Assembly (NCBI RefSeq): GCF_019656015.1
Contig: NZ_BPKW01000003.1
Location: 1 to 64,000 of the forward strand
Source of the DNA: Leuconostoc inhae
GTDB taxonomy: Bacteria; Bacillota; Bacilli; Lactobacillales; Lactobacillaceae
DNA length: 64,000 nt
Direction of reading: 5' to 3'
The first letter of the stretch is position 1. Every line of letters begins with the position of its first letter. Positions 39,357-47,958 of the stretch are shown here, one piece after another. Made by a program: the position numbers and the translations under genes. Under the pieces are notes generated by a model that had not been told where the DNA came from, searched no databases, and was given only the letters and a program-made list of their open reading frames with translations.

Positions 39357-41216
39357 ATGGGGAAAAGACGTTACATTACAGGTTTTGATGGGTTACGTGC
39401 GATTGCAGTTATTGGTGTGATGCTTTTTCATCTGATGCCAACTAAAATAATTGGCGGTTGGCTAGGCGTGCCACTTTTTTTTGTGCTTTCAGGTTATTTA
39501 ATAACAGACTTGTTAATCCAAGAGTATGATAATACACAGCATATTGCACCGATTAAATTTTATATTCGACGGTTGAAACGTCTTTATCCGGCATTGGTTG
39601 GTATGCTGTTAATCAGCACGACAATTATTTTGTTGTTTGATCAACAACTCATTTACAACTTAAGACATATTTTGATCACTAATCTGGTTTATGTGTATAA
39701 TTTTTGGGCAATTAATAATGGTCAATCCTATTTTCAACAATTTGGTGGTTCATCACCTTTTACGCATTTGTGGTCGCTATCTATTGAAGGGCAATTTTAT
39801 CTCGTTTGGCCATTTGTTGTATGGGGTGTTTTGAAATTACGCATTAAAAAAATATATGTTTTTGTATCGTTGGTGCTTATGTCAGGAATGAGCGCAATTT
39901 TAATGGCTGTTTTATACCAACCAAATGCAATTAATCGCGCCTATTATGGCACAGACACACGATTATTTGCAATTTTGTTGGGATCTGCGTTAGCATTTGT
40001 TTGGTCGTCAACCAAATTACGACCAATAGCAAATAAAACATCAAAAAACCTGCTGAATAGTATAGGCGTCGTTTCATTAGTGATTGTGCTTAGTGGTTTT
40101 TTATGGCTAAATGGGCAAAATGATGCGACTTATCATGGCTTAATGTATCTGTTCACTATTATGATTACCATTTTAATTGCAGTTATTGTGCATCCAGCAT
40201 CATGGTTTTCAAGCGCCTTTGATAACAAATTTCTAAACTATCTTGGTAAACGCAGTTACAGTATCTATCTATATCAATTACCAGTGTTCGTTTTTTTTGA
40301 AAAATTTGTGCCACACTATAAAACATCTTTCTTAAATATGATCATTGAAGTGTTAATAGTTATTGGAGTTAGTGAATTGAGCTATCGATACATTGAAAAA
40401 ATTTTCAGTTATACGACAGTATTGAAGCATATATTTCAATGGTTTGTAGCATCACGTAATCGCTTTTTTGGTGGTGTCGTTGTTAGTTTAATGTATCTGC
40501 TTTTTTTAGGAAACGGGCTAACTGATCATCGGGCAGGCATAGCTTTACCAGAAACAAAATTACAAAAAACATTAAAAAAGAATGAAGTTGAAGTGGCTAA
40601 ACGTAATGCAATAGCCGAAAAAAAAGCGCATGCATCTGCTTCTAAAAAGCAAAAAAATACAACATTAACAAATGATCAAAAAAATATTGTGGCAACTTAT
40701 GGTTTGAAATCCAAACAATATTTGGCTTTTAAAGACTTGCCGTTTAAAGCAGTTGGTGATTCTGTCATGCTAGACGCGGCACCTTATTTGCAAGAAGTGA
40801 ATAACAATATGGTAGTAGATGCAGAAGTTGGACGGCAATCGTATCAAACACCACAAATTGTTGAACAATTGGCTAAAAATGGAAAATTGGCACCAAACAT
40901 GTTGATTGGATTAGGGACAAATGGTGATATTAAACGTGCTGATCTAGATCAAATGATGACAACGTTTGGTAAAAAGCGTCAAGTTTATTGGATGAATAAT
41001 TTTGTCCAGAGCCGTTCATGGCAAGATGAAAATAACAAAATGCTACTTGATGCAGCAAAACATTATCCAAATCTACATGTGATTAATTGGTTTGAGCTTG
41101 CGGAACAACATACTGACTGGTTTGCTGACGATGGTGTGCATCCAGGCCCAGTAGGTGATCGTAACTATGTGCGGTTATTGGTAGAAAAAGTTAGTCAAGT
41201 AAATCATATTAAATAA
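39357..41216 (+). CDS. Membrane acyltransferase with SGNH domain (OatA-type)
   Basis: A 619-residue protein of acyltransferase-3 type. About ten membrane helices occupy residues 1-385, beginning GFDGLRAIAVIGVMLFH, the family signature with the catalytic histidine. After a lysine-rich linker an extracellular SGNH hydrolase-like domain contains GDSVMLD (Ser469) and a C-terminal DDGVHP (Asp/His of the triad). This is the architecture of OatA, which O-acetylates peptidoglycan and gives lysozyme resistance. Other sugars or teichoic acids are possible acceptors. The GGGAAGG ribosome site is about 12 bases away, somewhat far. Confidence 0.85.
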   Translation: MGKRRYITGFDGLRAIAVIGVMLFHLMPTKIIGGWLGVPLFFVLSGYLITDLLIQEYDNTQHIAPIKFYIRRLKRLYPALVGMLLISTTIILLFDQQLIYNLRHILITNLVYVYNFWAINNGQSYFQQFGGSSPFTHLWSLSIEGQFYLVWPFVVWGVLKLRIKKIYVFVSLVLMSGMSAILMAVLYQPNAINRAYYGTDTRLFAILLGSALAFVWSSTKLRPIANKTSKNLLNSIGVVSLVIVLSGFLWLNGQNDATYHGLMYLFTIMITILIAVIVHPASWFSSAFDNKFLNYLGKRSYSIYLYQLPVFVFFEKFVPHYKTSFLNMIIEVLIVIGVSELSYRYIEKIFSYTTVLKHIFQWFVASRNRFFGGVVVSLMYLLFLGNGLTDHRAGIALPETKLQKTLKKNEVEVAKRNAIAEKKAHASASKKQKNTTLTNDQKNIVATYGLKSKQYLAFKDLPFKAVGDSVMLDAAPYLQEVNNNMVVDAEVGRQSYQTPQIVEQLAKNGKLAPNMLIGLGTNGDIKRADLDQMMTTFGKKRQVYWMNNFVQSRSWQDENNKMLLDAAKHYPNLHVINWFELAEQHTDWFADDGVHPGPVGDRNYVRLLVEKVSQVNHIK

Positions 41217-41275
41217 CATAGTTAGGCCTTTACAGTCTGATTATATTCGCTTAGAATGGGAGAGAATACAAGTAT

Positions 41276-41314
41276 GGAGGAAGTGTGTAGATGATACACA
41301 CGTAAAAAATAAAA
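41276..41314 (+). promoter_or_regulatory. Ribosome site separated from the budA start by a hairpin
   Basis: GGAGG (41276-41280) is followed after two bases by GTGTGT-AGATGAT-ACACAC (41283-41301) and then 13 A-rich bases before the ATG at 41315. No Shine-Dalgarno sequence lies at normal distance from that ATG. If the hairpin forms it would bring GGAGG closer to the start. Confidence 0.5.
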
Positions 41315-42028
41315 ATGACTAGTTTATATCAACATGGTACGTTGGCAATGCTTATGGGTAAACAGATGCAGGGAACAATAACAGCTGCTGAACTTTTAAA
41401 ACATGGGGACACAGGTATTGGTACACTGACTGGACTCAATGGTGAGGTCATTATTTTAGAAGGTCAAGTCTATCAGGCGCAAAGTGATGGGCAAGTCAAT
41501 CATATTACAGACTTAGACACGTTACTGCCGTTTGCATCAATTCATTTTTATAACCCAACTCAAAATTTACCCTTTGACCAGGTTGATTTTACAACATTGA
41601 GTGATCAATTAAAATCCGCACAGTTACAAAATATTTTTTCATCTGTTAATTTTCATGCTGATTTTTCGCGGATGCATGTTCGTATTGCGCCTAAGCAAGT
41701 CACACCATTTCCAAGTTTATTAGAAGTTGCTACGAATCAACCAGAATTTGAAGAGACAAATATATCCGGTACCGTAATGGGCTATTATGCACCTGAAATA
41801 TTTAATGGCCCAACGGCAGCTGGTTGGCATTTACACTTTTTGTCTGATGACAAATCTTTTGCTGGACATATTTTGGATTTTTCAGCAACTCATGTGACAG
41901 GCACGCTGCAAGTATTTGACGAATTTGTGCAACACTTGCCAATTGAGAATGCTGACTTCCGAGGCATGTCATTGGACTTAGATGGCTTGCATGCTGGTAT
42001 TGAAGCCAGCGAAGGAGGAAAAAAATAA
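41315..42028 (+). CDS. budA: Alpha-acetolactate decarboxylase
   Basis: Decarboxylates alpha-acetolactate to acetoin, an outlet for pyruvate in citrate- and sugar-fermenting lactic acid bacteria. The N-terminal SLYQHGTLAMLM and GDTGIGTLTGLNGEVIILEGQVYQ are diagnostic. The zinc-binding histidines lie in GWHLHFLSDDKSFAGHILDF. 237 residues, full length. The start codon lacks a nearby ribosome site (see the hairpin-separated GGAGG upstream). It overlaps udk by one base. Confidence 0.92.
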   Translation: MTSLYQHGTLAMLMGKQMQGTITAAELLKHGDTGIGTLTGLNGEVIILEGQVYQAQSDGQVNHITDLDTLLPFASIHFYNPTQNLPFDQVDFTTLSDQLKSAQLQNIFSSVNFHADFSRMHVRIAPKQVTPFPSLLEVATNQPEFEETNISGTVMGYYAPEIFNGPTAAGWHLHFLSDDKSFAGHILDFSATHVTGTLQVFDEFVQHLPIENADFRGMSLDLDGLHAGIEASEGGKK

Positions 42029-42663
42029 TGGTTCAAAAACCATTAGTGATTGGTATTACAGGTGGTTCTGGTTCTGGAAAGACAACTGTCAGTCGTGAAC
42101 TAGTACGTCGTTTAACTGCGGATGGCTCTTCTGCAATTTTGTTACAACAAGATTCATATTATAAGAGTCAATCTGACAAACCAATGTCTGAACGTATATT
42201 AACCAACTATGATCATCCAGATTCTTTCGAAACAGATTTGTTTATTTCAGACTTGCGTCGCTTATTACGACATGAATCAATTAATAAGCCAATATATGAT
42301 TACGAACAGCATACACGCTCTCAAGAAGTTGAAAATGTTGAACCGGCAGATGTTGTGATTGTTGATGGTGTTTTACTATTTAACGATGAGCGCGTACGTG
42401 ATTTGCTTGATATGAAAATCTTTGTTGATACAGATGATGATATTCGTTTTTTGCGTCGTTTAGAACGCGATATTGAAGAACGTGGTCGCACTGTTCGTGG
42501 TGTCATTGAACAATATTTGGCGACTGTTAAGCCGATGTATCATCAGTTCGTTGAACCAACGAAACGCTATGCGAATATTATTGTCCCAGAAGGTGGCGAA
42601 AATTTAGTAGCGATTGATATGTTAACAAATCAAGCCAAGGCGATGATTAAACAACCTAAATAA
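42028..42663 (+). CDS. udk: Uridine kinase
   Basis: Phosphorylates uridine and cytidine in pyrimidine salvage. P-loop GGSGSGKT at residues 12-19; the substrate segments QQDSYYKSQ and NYDHPDSFE and the lid region RRLERDIEERGR are conserved. 211 residues. AGGAGG within the end of budA provides its ribosome site, so the two are co-translated. A bidirectional terminator follows. Confidence 0.94.
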   Translation: MVQKPLVIGITGGSGSGKTTVSRELVRRLTADGSSAILLQQDSYYKSQSDKPMSERILTNYDHPDSFETDLFISDLRRLLRHESINKPIYDYEQHTRSQEVENVEPADVVIVDGVLLFNDERVRDLLDMKIFVDTDDDIRFLRRLERDIEERGRTVRGVIEQYLATVKPMYHQFVEPTKRYANIIVPEGGENLVAIDMLTNQAKAMIKQPK

Positions 42664-42674
42664 TAGGCTTAATG

Positions 42675-42710
42675 AAAAAAGATTGTCCAACAATGGACAA
42701 TCTTTTTTTA
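42675..42710. terminator. Bidirectional terminator between udk and the RpiR regulator
   Basis: AAAAAAGATTGTCCA and TGGACAATCTTTTTT pair perfectly around ACAA between convergent genes. Confidence 0.92.
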
Positions 42711-43556
42711 GTGTGAACGCGTTTCCTCAATAATGTTGCGCATAGTATCCACAACGTTTTGTGTTTTTTTAGATAATTGCGAACCGACAATTGTAAATAA
42801 GGTATCAATAATGGTGATTTGGGCAATAAGAGAACTCATAGATTCGCTTCGAAAATTGATTTCTTCAGCAAGTGACAGTAACACCAAATCGGCTATTTTA
42901 GATAGCGGTGAATCAGCAAAAGAAGTTATTGCAATAACTTTAACGCCGTTTTCTTTTAGTTTTTGAGCAATCAGTAAGGTATCTTTGTTACGACCTGAGT
43001 GAGAAATAACCACTGCAGCATCATCTGCGTCTAATTTGACTGCTTGCATAAGCTGAATATCATAATCAGGATGTGCTATAACATCAAGCGGGGTGCGTAA
43101 AAATTTGTGATAGGCATTAAAGGCAACAATGGATGATCCGCCTATACCAAAAAAACCAACACGTTTAGCATGAATCAAGTAATGACTGGCATCATCTAGT
43201 AAATCAGGAGATAAATTATTAATGGTAGCATTTAATGCATTAGTTGCACCAGCAAAAACTTTTTGTCCGATTGCTGCAGTATCATCTTCATCAGTAATCT
43301 CACCAAAAAAATCAGACGTTGCTGATTTTGGTGCGCTTGCCAAGGCAACAGAAAAATCGCGAAAAGAATCGAAGCCCACTTTTTTAGCAAAGCGAGAAAT
43401 AGTTGCAGTTGAAACACCAGAGCCAACAGAAAGTTCTTGAATAGTTGCTTCTCCCGCAAGATTAGTATCTCGAATGACATAATCAATTAATTTATTTTCA
43501 GTTGTATTGAATTGCTTTTTTTGAGCGCGAAGCTGCGCTATAATGTTGCGTGACAT
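42708..43556 (-). CDS. RpiR-family regulator with SIS domain
   Basis: A 282-residue regulator. The N-terminal RpiR HTH covers about residues 1-80 (ATIQELSVGSGVSTATISRFAKKVGF), and the C-terminal sugar-isomerase (SIS) domain about 120-260 (VGFFGIGGSSIVA, ISHSGRNKDTLLIAQ) binds a phosphosugar. It is divergent from gnd and the gluconate genes, so it most likely senses 6-phosphogluconate or a related ester and controls them. A long inverted repeat lies in the shared intergenic region. TAGGAAA is its ribosome site. Confidence 0.9.
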   Translation of the reverse strand: MSRNIIAQLRAQKKQFNTTENKLIDYVIRDTNLAGEATIQELSVGSGVSTATISRFAKKVGFDSFRDFSVALASAPKSATSDFFGEITDEDDTAAIGQKVFAGATNALNATINNLSPDLLDDASHYLIHAKRVGFFGIGGSSIVAFNAYHKFLRTPLDVIAHPDYDIQLMQAVKLDADDAAVVISHSGRNKDTLLIAQKLKENGVKVIAITSFADSPLSKIADLVLLSLAEEINFRSESMSSLIAQITIIDTLFTIVGSQLSKKTQNVVDTMRNIIEETRSH

Positions 43557-43622
43557 AGTTTAATATTTCCTAAATTAGTTTAGTTAAAAATGACGTGCCA
43601 TACGATTTTTTCAACGTAATAA

Positions 43623-43663
43623 TTGTATACAGTATCGCTTGTTTGAATACATTAAGTATACAA
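43623..43663. repeat. Inverted repeat TTGTATAC ... GTATACAA
   Basis: Two perfect 8-base half sites (43623-43630 and 43656-43663) separated by 25 bases in the RpiR/gnd intergenic region. A candidate second operator or an operator for the regulator gene itself. Confidence 0.5.
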
Positions 43664-43668
43664 GATTA

Positions 43669-43719
43669 GAAAATTATTTACAATAATAGGTTGCAATATG
43701 TAAATAATTTTCATATAAT
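43669..43719 (+). promoter_or_regulatory. gnd promoter with 14-base inverted repeat
   Basis: GAAAATTATTTACA (43669-43682) and TGTAAATAATTTTC (43699-43712) are exact complements separated by 16 bases. TATAAT follows at 43714-43719, so the repeat covers the -35 region. It is the most likely operator of the divergent RpiR-type regulator. Confidence 0.68.
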
Positions 43720-43763
43720 AAGTATGTAACAAAAATACAAAAAATATAAGAGGTAAGTAAACC

Positions 43764-44672
43764 ATGAAGTTTGCGATGATCGGCCTTGGTAAGATGGGCT
43801 TGAACTTAGTTAAAAACGCTGTTGATAATGGTCATGAAGTTGTAGCATTTGATTTGAATGCTGATTTCGTTAAGGAAGCAACCGACTATTCATCATCAGT
43901 TGAAAGTGCATCAGACATCGATGATATGTTGTCAAAATTGCCTTCACCTAAGGCTGTTTGGGTAATGGTACCTGCAGGTGTCCCAACAAACTCAACAATC
44001 GATACTTTGATTGAAAAGATGGACAAGGGCGACATCATTATTGATGGTGGTAACTCTAACTATAAGGACAACTTGGAACAAAACAAGCGTACAACAGCTG
44101 CTGGTATCAAGTTCTTTGATGCTGGAACATCTGGCGGTATGAGTGGTGCCCGTAATGGTGGTAACTTCATGATTGGTGGCGATGATGCCCAAGCTTGGAA
44201 AGTTATCGAACCACTCTTTGAATCAATCGCTGAAGAAGATGGTTACTTGTACACAGGTCGTTTGGGATCAGGTCATTATTTGAAGATGGTTCATAATGGT
44301 ATCGAATATGGTATGATGCAAGCAATTGCTGAAGGCTTTGAAGTTTTGGAAGCATCACAATTCGATTACGATTATGAAGCTGTTTCAAAGTTGTGGAATC
44401 ATGGTTCAGTTATCCGCTCATGGTTGATGGAATTGGCTGAAGAACAATTTGCTAAGGATCCACATTTGGATGCTATTGCAGGTCGTATGCATTCATCTGG
44501 TGAAGGTCAATGGACTGTTCAAGAATCATTAGATCTTGGCGTACCAGCCCCTGTTATCTACTTGTCACTTGCAATGCGTTACCGTTCATTACAAGATGAC
44601 ACATTTACAGGTAAGGTTGTTTCAGCTTTGCGTAACGGCTTTGGCGGTCACGCAATGGATTCAGCTAAATAA
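43764..44672 (+). CDS. gnd: 6-phosphogluconate dehydrogenase, decarboxylating (short form)
   Basis: Oxidatively decarboxylates 6-phosphogluconate to ribulose 5-phosphate, the CO2-releasing step of heterolactic fermentation. The cofactor motif GLGKMG is at residues 7-12, the substrate loop is GTSGGMSGARNGGNFMIGG, and KMVHNGIEYG contains the catalytic lysine. With 302 residues it belongs to the short, NAD-type (YqeC/GntZ-like) class rather than the 470-residue form. Its codon use (AAG for Lys, ATC, TTG, TTC) is more biased than that of its neighbours, as in very highly expressed genes. AGAGGTAAG precedes it. Confidence 0.93.
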   Translation: MKFAMIGLGKMGLNLVKNAVDNGHEVVAFDLNADFVKEATDYSSSVESASDIDDMLSKLPSPKAVWVMVPAGVPTNSTIDTLIEKMDKGDIIIDGGNSNYKDNLEQNKRTTAAGIKFFDAGTSGGMSGARNGGNFMIGGDDAQAWKVIEPLFESIAEEDGYLYTGRLGSGHYLKMVHNGIEYGMMQAIAEGFEVLEASQFDYDYEAVSKLWNHGSVIRSWLMELAEEQFAKDPHLDAIAGRMHSSGEGQWTVQESLDLGVPAPVIYLSLAMRYRSLQDDTFTGKVVSALRNGFGGHAMDSAK

Positions 44673-44707
44673 TTAATTAATATAAGTACTGTTTAATTGT
44701 TGAACAG

Positions 44708-44733
44708 AAGCTCCCGCTAAGGGAGCTTTTTCT
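44708..44733 (+). terminator. Terminator of gnd
   Basis: AAGCTCCC and GGGAGCTT pair perfectly around GCTAA, followed by TTT. It suggests that gnd is expressed more than the gluconate genes that follow. Confidence 0.85.
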
Positions 44734-44782
44734 GTCTTGAGTGAATATTGTTTAGCGGTTAGCAAAAAGTTGAGGGAAAATT

Positions 44783-46324
44783 ATGGAATATATGATTGGT
44801 GTTGATTTAGGTACAACAGCAACAAAAGCAGTTTTATTTGACGATCAAAATCAAGTTGTTACGACTGTAAGCAAAGCATATCCGTTATACCGTGATTTAC
44901 CAGACATGGCTGAAGAAGACTTAGATGAAATTTTTGATGCGCTAATGGATGCTTTGCATGATATTGTGCGTGACGCTCACTTTAATACGGATGATGTGGT
45001 TGCAGCAGTTTCGTTTTCATCAGCTATGCATTCATTAATAGCCTTTGATGAAGATTGGCAGCCACTGACTCGTGTTATTACATGGGCTGATACACGTGCT
45101 GTAAAGTATACGGAAAAATTAAAAAAATCTGGTCTTGGTGATCAAATCTATAAAAAAACCGGTACACCGATTCATCCAATGGCACCTTTATCAAAGTTAT
45201 TGTGGTTGCAAGCAGAGCATTCTGATATTTATAATCGTGCGGCACATTACTTAGGCATTAAAGAATATTTGTTCCACCGTTTGTTTGGTACAAATAAAAT
45301 GGATATTTCTTTAGCTTCGGGTACGGGATTATTTAACATTTTCAATCTTGATTGGGATGAACAAGCTTTAGAAGTTACTGGTATAAATAAAGAGCAATTA
45401 CCAACACCGGTTGAACCCTATGAATATGAAACCGGGATGGCGACTGAATATACTGTGATTACCGGATTACCAAGTAGTACACCATTTGTTTATGGTGCAG
45501 GTGATGGTCCATTATCTAATTTAGGTGTTAATGCGGTTAAACCTGGTGTTGCAGCAATTACAATTGGGACATCAGGTGCCATTCGTGTGGTATCAGATCA
45601 GCCAGTAATTGATCCAAAGGGGCGGACATTTACTTATGCCTTGGATAAGGATCATTGGGTCATTGGTGGCCCTGTTAACAACGGTGGGGATGTCTTTCGA
45701 TGGGCGCGCGACAATATGTTCGATGCCGAAAAATCAACGGCTGCTTTACTTGGGACAGATGCTTATGATTTAATGACACAAATTGCTTCGCGTGTTCCTG
45801 CGGGTTCTGAAGGTTTGATTTTTCATCCCTATTTAGGTGGAGAACGTGCACCCATTTGGGATGCAAACGCTCGAGGATCATTCTTTGGTTTAAATCACAG
45901 ACATACACGAGCTCATATGGTACGTGCTGTTCTGGAAGGCATTACCTTTAATATTTATATGGTTAGTTTAGCGCTAGAAGAAGTTGTGGGCGAGTTAACA
46001 TCAATTCAAGCAACTGGTGGCTTTGCGCGTTCACCATTGTGGCGTCAAATGTTTGCTGATATTTTTGAACAACCTGTCACTGTGCCAGAAGCATTTGAAT
46101 CAGGCGCACTAGCTGCAGTAATTGTGGCACAAAAAGCCTTAGGAAAAATTGATGACTTGTATGAAATTGAAAAGTATGTTGGCAATTCAAATACATACCA
46201 ACCAATGCCAGAAAATTTTGAAGCTTATCGTGAATTAGCACCTATTTTTATTCGGTTATCTCGACAGTTACAAACTGAATATGAGAATATTGCCAATTAT
46301 CAAAGAAAGCATGCAAGTAAATAA
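44783..46324 (+). CDS. gntK: Gluconate kinase, FGGY family
   Basis: Phosphorylates gluconate to 6-phosphogluconate. The N-terminal GVDLGTTATKAVLFD and the C-terminal FGGY-type motif ATGGFARSPLWRQM define the family; ITWADTRA and TIGTSGAIRV are further nucleotide and substrate segments. 513 residues. The specificity for gluconate rests on its neighbours (gnd and a GntP permease); xylulose kinase belongs to the same family. GAGGGAAAA precedes the ATG. Confidence 0.9.
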   Translation: MEYMIGVDLGTTATKAVLFDDQNQVVTTVSKAYPLYRDLPDMAEEDLDEIFDALMDALHDIVRDAHFNTDDVVAAVSFSSAMHSLIAFDEDWQPLTRVITWADTRAVKYTEKLKKSGLGDQIYKKTGTPIHPMAPLSKLLWLQAEHSDIYNRAAHYLGIKEYLFHRLFGTNKMDISLASGTGLFNIFNLDWDEQALEVTGINKEQLPTPVEPYEYETGMATEYTVITGLPSSTPFVYGAGDGPLSNLGVNAVKPGVAAITIGTSGAIRVVSDQPVIDPKGRTFTYALDKDHWVIGGPVNNGGDVFRWARDNMFDAEKSTAALLGTDAYDLMTQIASRVPAGSEGLIFHPYLGGERAPIWDANARGSFFGLNHRHTRAHMVRAVLEGITFNIYMVSLALEEVVGELTSIQATGGFARSPLWRQMFADIFEQPVTVPEAFESGALAAVIVAQKALGKIDDLYEIEKYVGNSNTYQPMPENFEAYRELAPIFIRLSRQLQTEYENIANYQRKHASK

Positions 46325-46430
46325 CATACGACATGATATAAAAGGATTAAAATTAATACATTCAGGCAATGAATTAGTCAGTTAAGTGCTTAATGGTTAA
46401 ATTATTGTGGTTAGTATTAAAATAATTATT

Positions 46431-46473
46431 TAGGAGAAAACGCGTTGTTAAGGATACGCGTTATATAAATAAC
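46431..46473 (+). promoter_or_regulatory. Ribosome site separated from the gluconate permease start by a hairpin
   Basis: TAGGAGA (46431-46437) is followed after one base by AACGCG (46439-46444) pairing with CGCGTT (46457-46462), then 11 bases to the ATG at 46474. A second purine-rich AAGGAT lies in the hairpin loop. Neither is at a normal distance from the start codon unless the hairpin forms. Confidence 0.5.
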
Positions 46474-47856
46474 ATGGAATTTGTCATGTTGATTGTATCA
46501 ATTTTAATTTTATTGCTTTTAATAGCTAAATTTAAATTGAATACATTCGTTTCATTAATTATTACAGCTTTTATTTTGGCTTTACTACTCGGTATGAAGC
46601 CTATGGAGATTCCAGATGCTGTATTGGGTGCACAAGGTGTTGGTAATATTTTGGGACCTAATTCTGTTATCTTTATTTTTGGTGGCATGATTGGTCGACT
46701 AGTTGCTGATGCTGGTGGTTCATATCGTATCGCCAAGACCTTGATTGATTGGTTTGGCGTTAAGCGCTTACAATGGGCGGTATTGATTGCCTCGTTTATT
46801 ATTGGTATTTCAATGATTTTCGGCGTTGGTATGGTATTATTAATTCCTATTGTGTTTGCTGTTGCGATTGAATCAGGGGTGCCTTTACTTTACCTTGGTA
46901 TCTCAATGACTGCTGCACTATCATCTGCACAAGGATTTTTGCCACCTCAGCCAGCGCCAACGGCTGTTGCTTCAGCATTGGGTGCTAATATTGGCATGAT
47001 GCTGATTTTTGGATTAGTTGTCTCAGTTATCACAGCTATTGTTGCGGGACCATTATTTACAAAATTGGCACAAAAATATGCACCTGACGCGTTTCAATTT
47101 AAAACTGAAATTGCCGCAGTGGGTCCAGTGAAAGAATATGATTTGAAGACCACACCTAACTTCGGATTATCTGTGCTAACTTCGATCTTTCCATTAATAT
47201 TTATGATTATTGCCACCATTTATAAATTGATTTATACAGGTGGTGTGACACCTAAAAATCCAAATTTGATGGATCAAATTATTGAGTTTGCTGCTAATCC
47301 GGCAGTTGCCATGACGATTGCTTTGATTTTCGCAATATTTACAATGGGTATTTGGCAACATAAGTCGATGACCGAGGTAGGCAAATCACTCAATGCCGGT
47401 ATGGCAGCAGTTGCGGGTATTTTGTTAATTGTTGGTGGTGGTGGCGCTTTGCGTGGTGTATTGGTTACGTCAGGTTTGTCAGATAAAATTGCATCAACAT
47501 TCCAGTCAGGTGGCGCAATGAGCCCAATGGCTATTGTCCTGTTTGCGTGGGGCGTTGCAGCCATTTTACGTATTTCAGTTGGTTCAGCTACGGTAGCTGG
47601 TATGACAGCTGCAGGCATTGTAACGGGTATTTTAGCTGCTAATCCAGGCAATACATTATTACCAGTGTTCGTGGCATTAGCTATTGGTGCAGGCTCACTT
47701 ATTGCTTCACATGTTAATGATGCTGGTTTTTGGATTTTTAAAGAATTCTTTGATTTATCAGTTAAACAGACTTTTCAAATTTGGACAGTACTTGAGACAA
47801 TTATCTCAGTGACTGGTCTAATAATCATTTTAATTATGACGGCTATATTTGCATAA
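46474..47856 (+). CDS. Gluconate:H+ symporter, GntP family
   Basis: A 460-residue GntP-family permease with about 12 membrane segments. GNILGPNSVIFIFGGMIGRLVADAGG and SAQGFLPPQPAPTAVA are the family signature regions, and the C-terminal half holds RISVGSATVAGMTAAGI. Together with gntK and gnd it completes gluconate use: uptake, phosphorylation and oxidative decarboxylation. No closer in-frame start with a ribosome site exists; an alternative ATG at 46486 has none either. Confidence 0.9.
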   Translation: MEFVMLIVSILILLLLIAKFKLNTFVSLIITAFILALLLGMKPMEIPDAVLGAQGVGNILGPNSVIFIFGGMIGRLVADAGGSYRIAKTLIDWFGVKRLQWAVLIASFIIGISMIFGVGMVLLIPIVFAVAIESGVPLLYLGISMTAALSSAQGFLPPQPAPTAVASALGANIGMMLIFGLVVSVITAIVAGPLFTKLAQKYAPDAFQFKTEIAAVGPVKEYDLKTTPNFGLSVLTSIFPLIFMIIATIYKLIYTGGVTPKNPNLMDQIIEFAANPAVAMTIALIFAIFTMGIWQHKSMTEVGKSLNAGMAAVAGILLIVGGGGALRGVLVTSGLSDKIASTFQSGGAMSPMAIVLFAWGVAAILRISVGSATVAGMTAAGIVTGILAANPGNTLLPVFVALAIGAGSLIASHVNDAGFWIFKEFFDLSVKQTFQIWTVLETIISVTGLIIILIMTAIFA

Positions 47857-47864
47857 TATATTTA

Positions 47865-47890
47865 AAGCAGAATTTCGATTCTGTTTTTTT
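47865..47890 (+). terminator. Terminator of the gluconate genes
   Basis: AAGCAGAAT and ATTCTGTTT (one G-T) around TTCG, followed by T residues. Confidence 0.87.
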
Positions 47891-47891
47891 A

Positions 47892-47926
47892 TTGACAATA
47901 AGATTAGAAAATGTTAATATTGTCAA
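47892..47926 (+). promoter_or_regulatory. APC permease promoter framed by an inverted repeat
   Basis: TTGACA (47892-47897), 17 bases, TAATAT (47915-47920). TTGACAATA at 47892-47900 and TATTGTCAA at 47918-47926 are exact complements, so one half site is the -35 itself and the other overlaps the end of the -10. This is a likely operator for an unidentified regulator. Confidence 0.65.
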
Positions 47927-47958
47927 GTAACTTTTGTAACCTTTGGAGGGATAAATAT

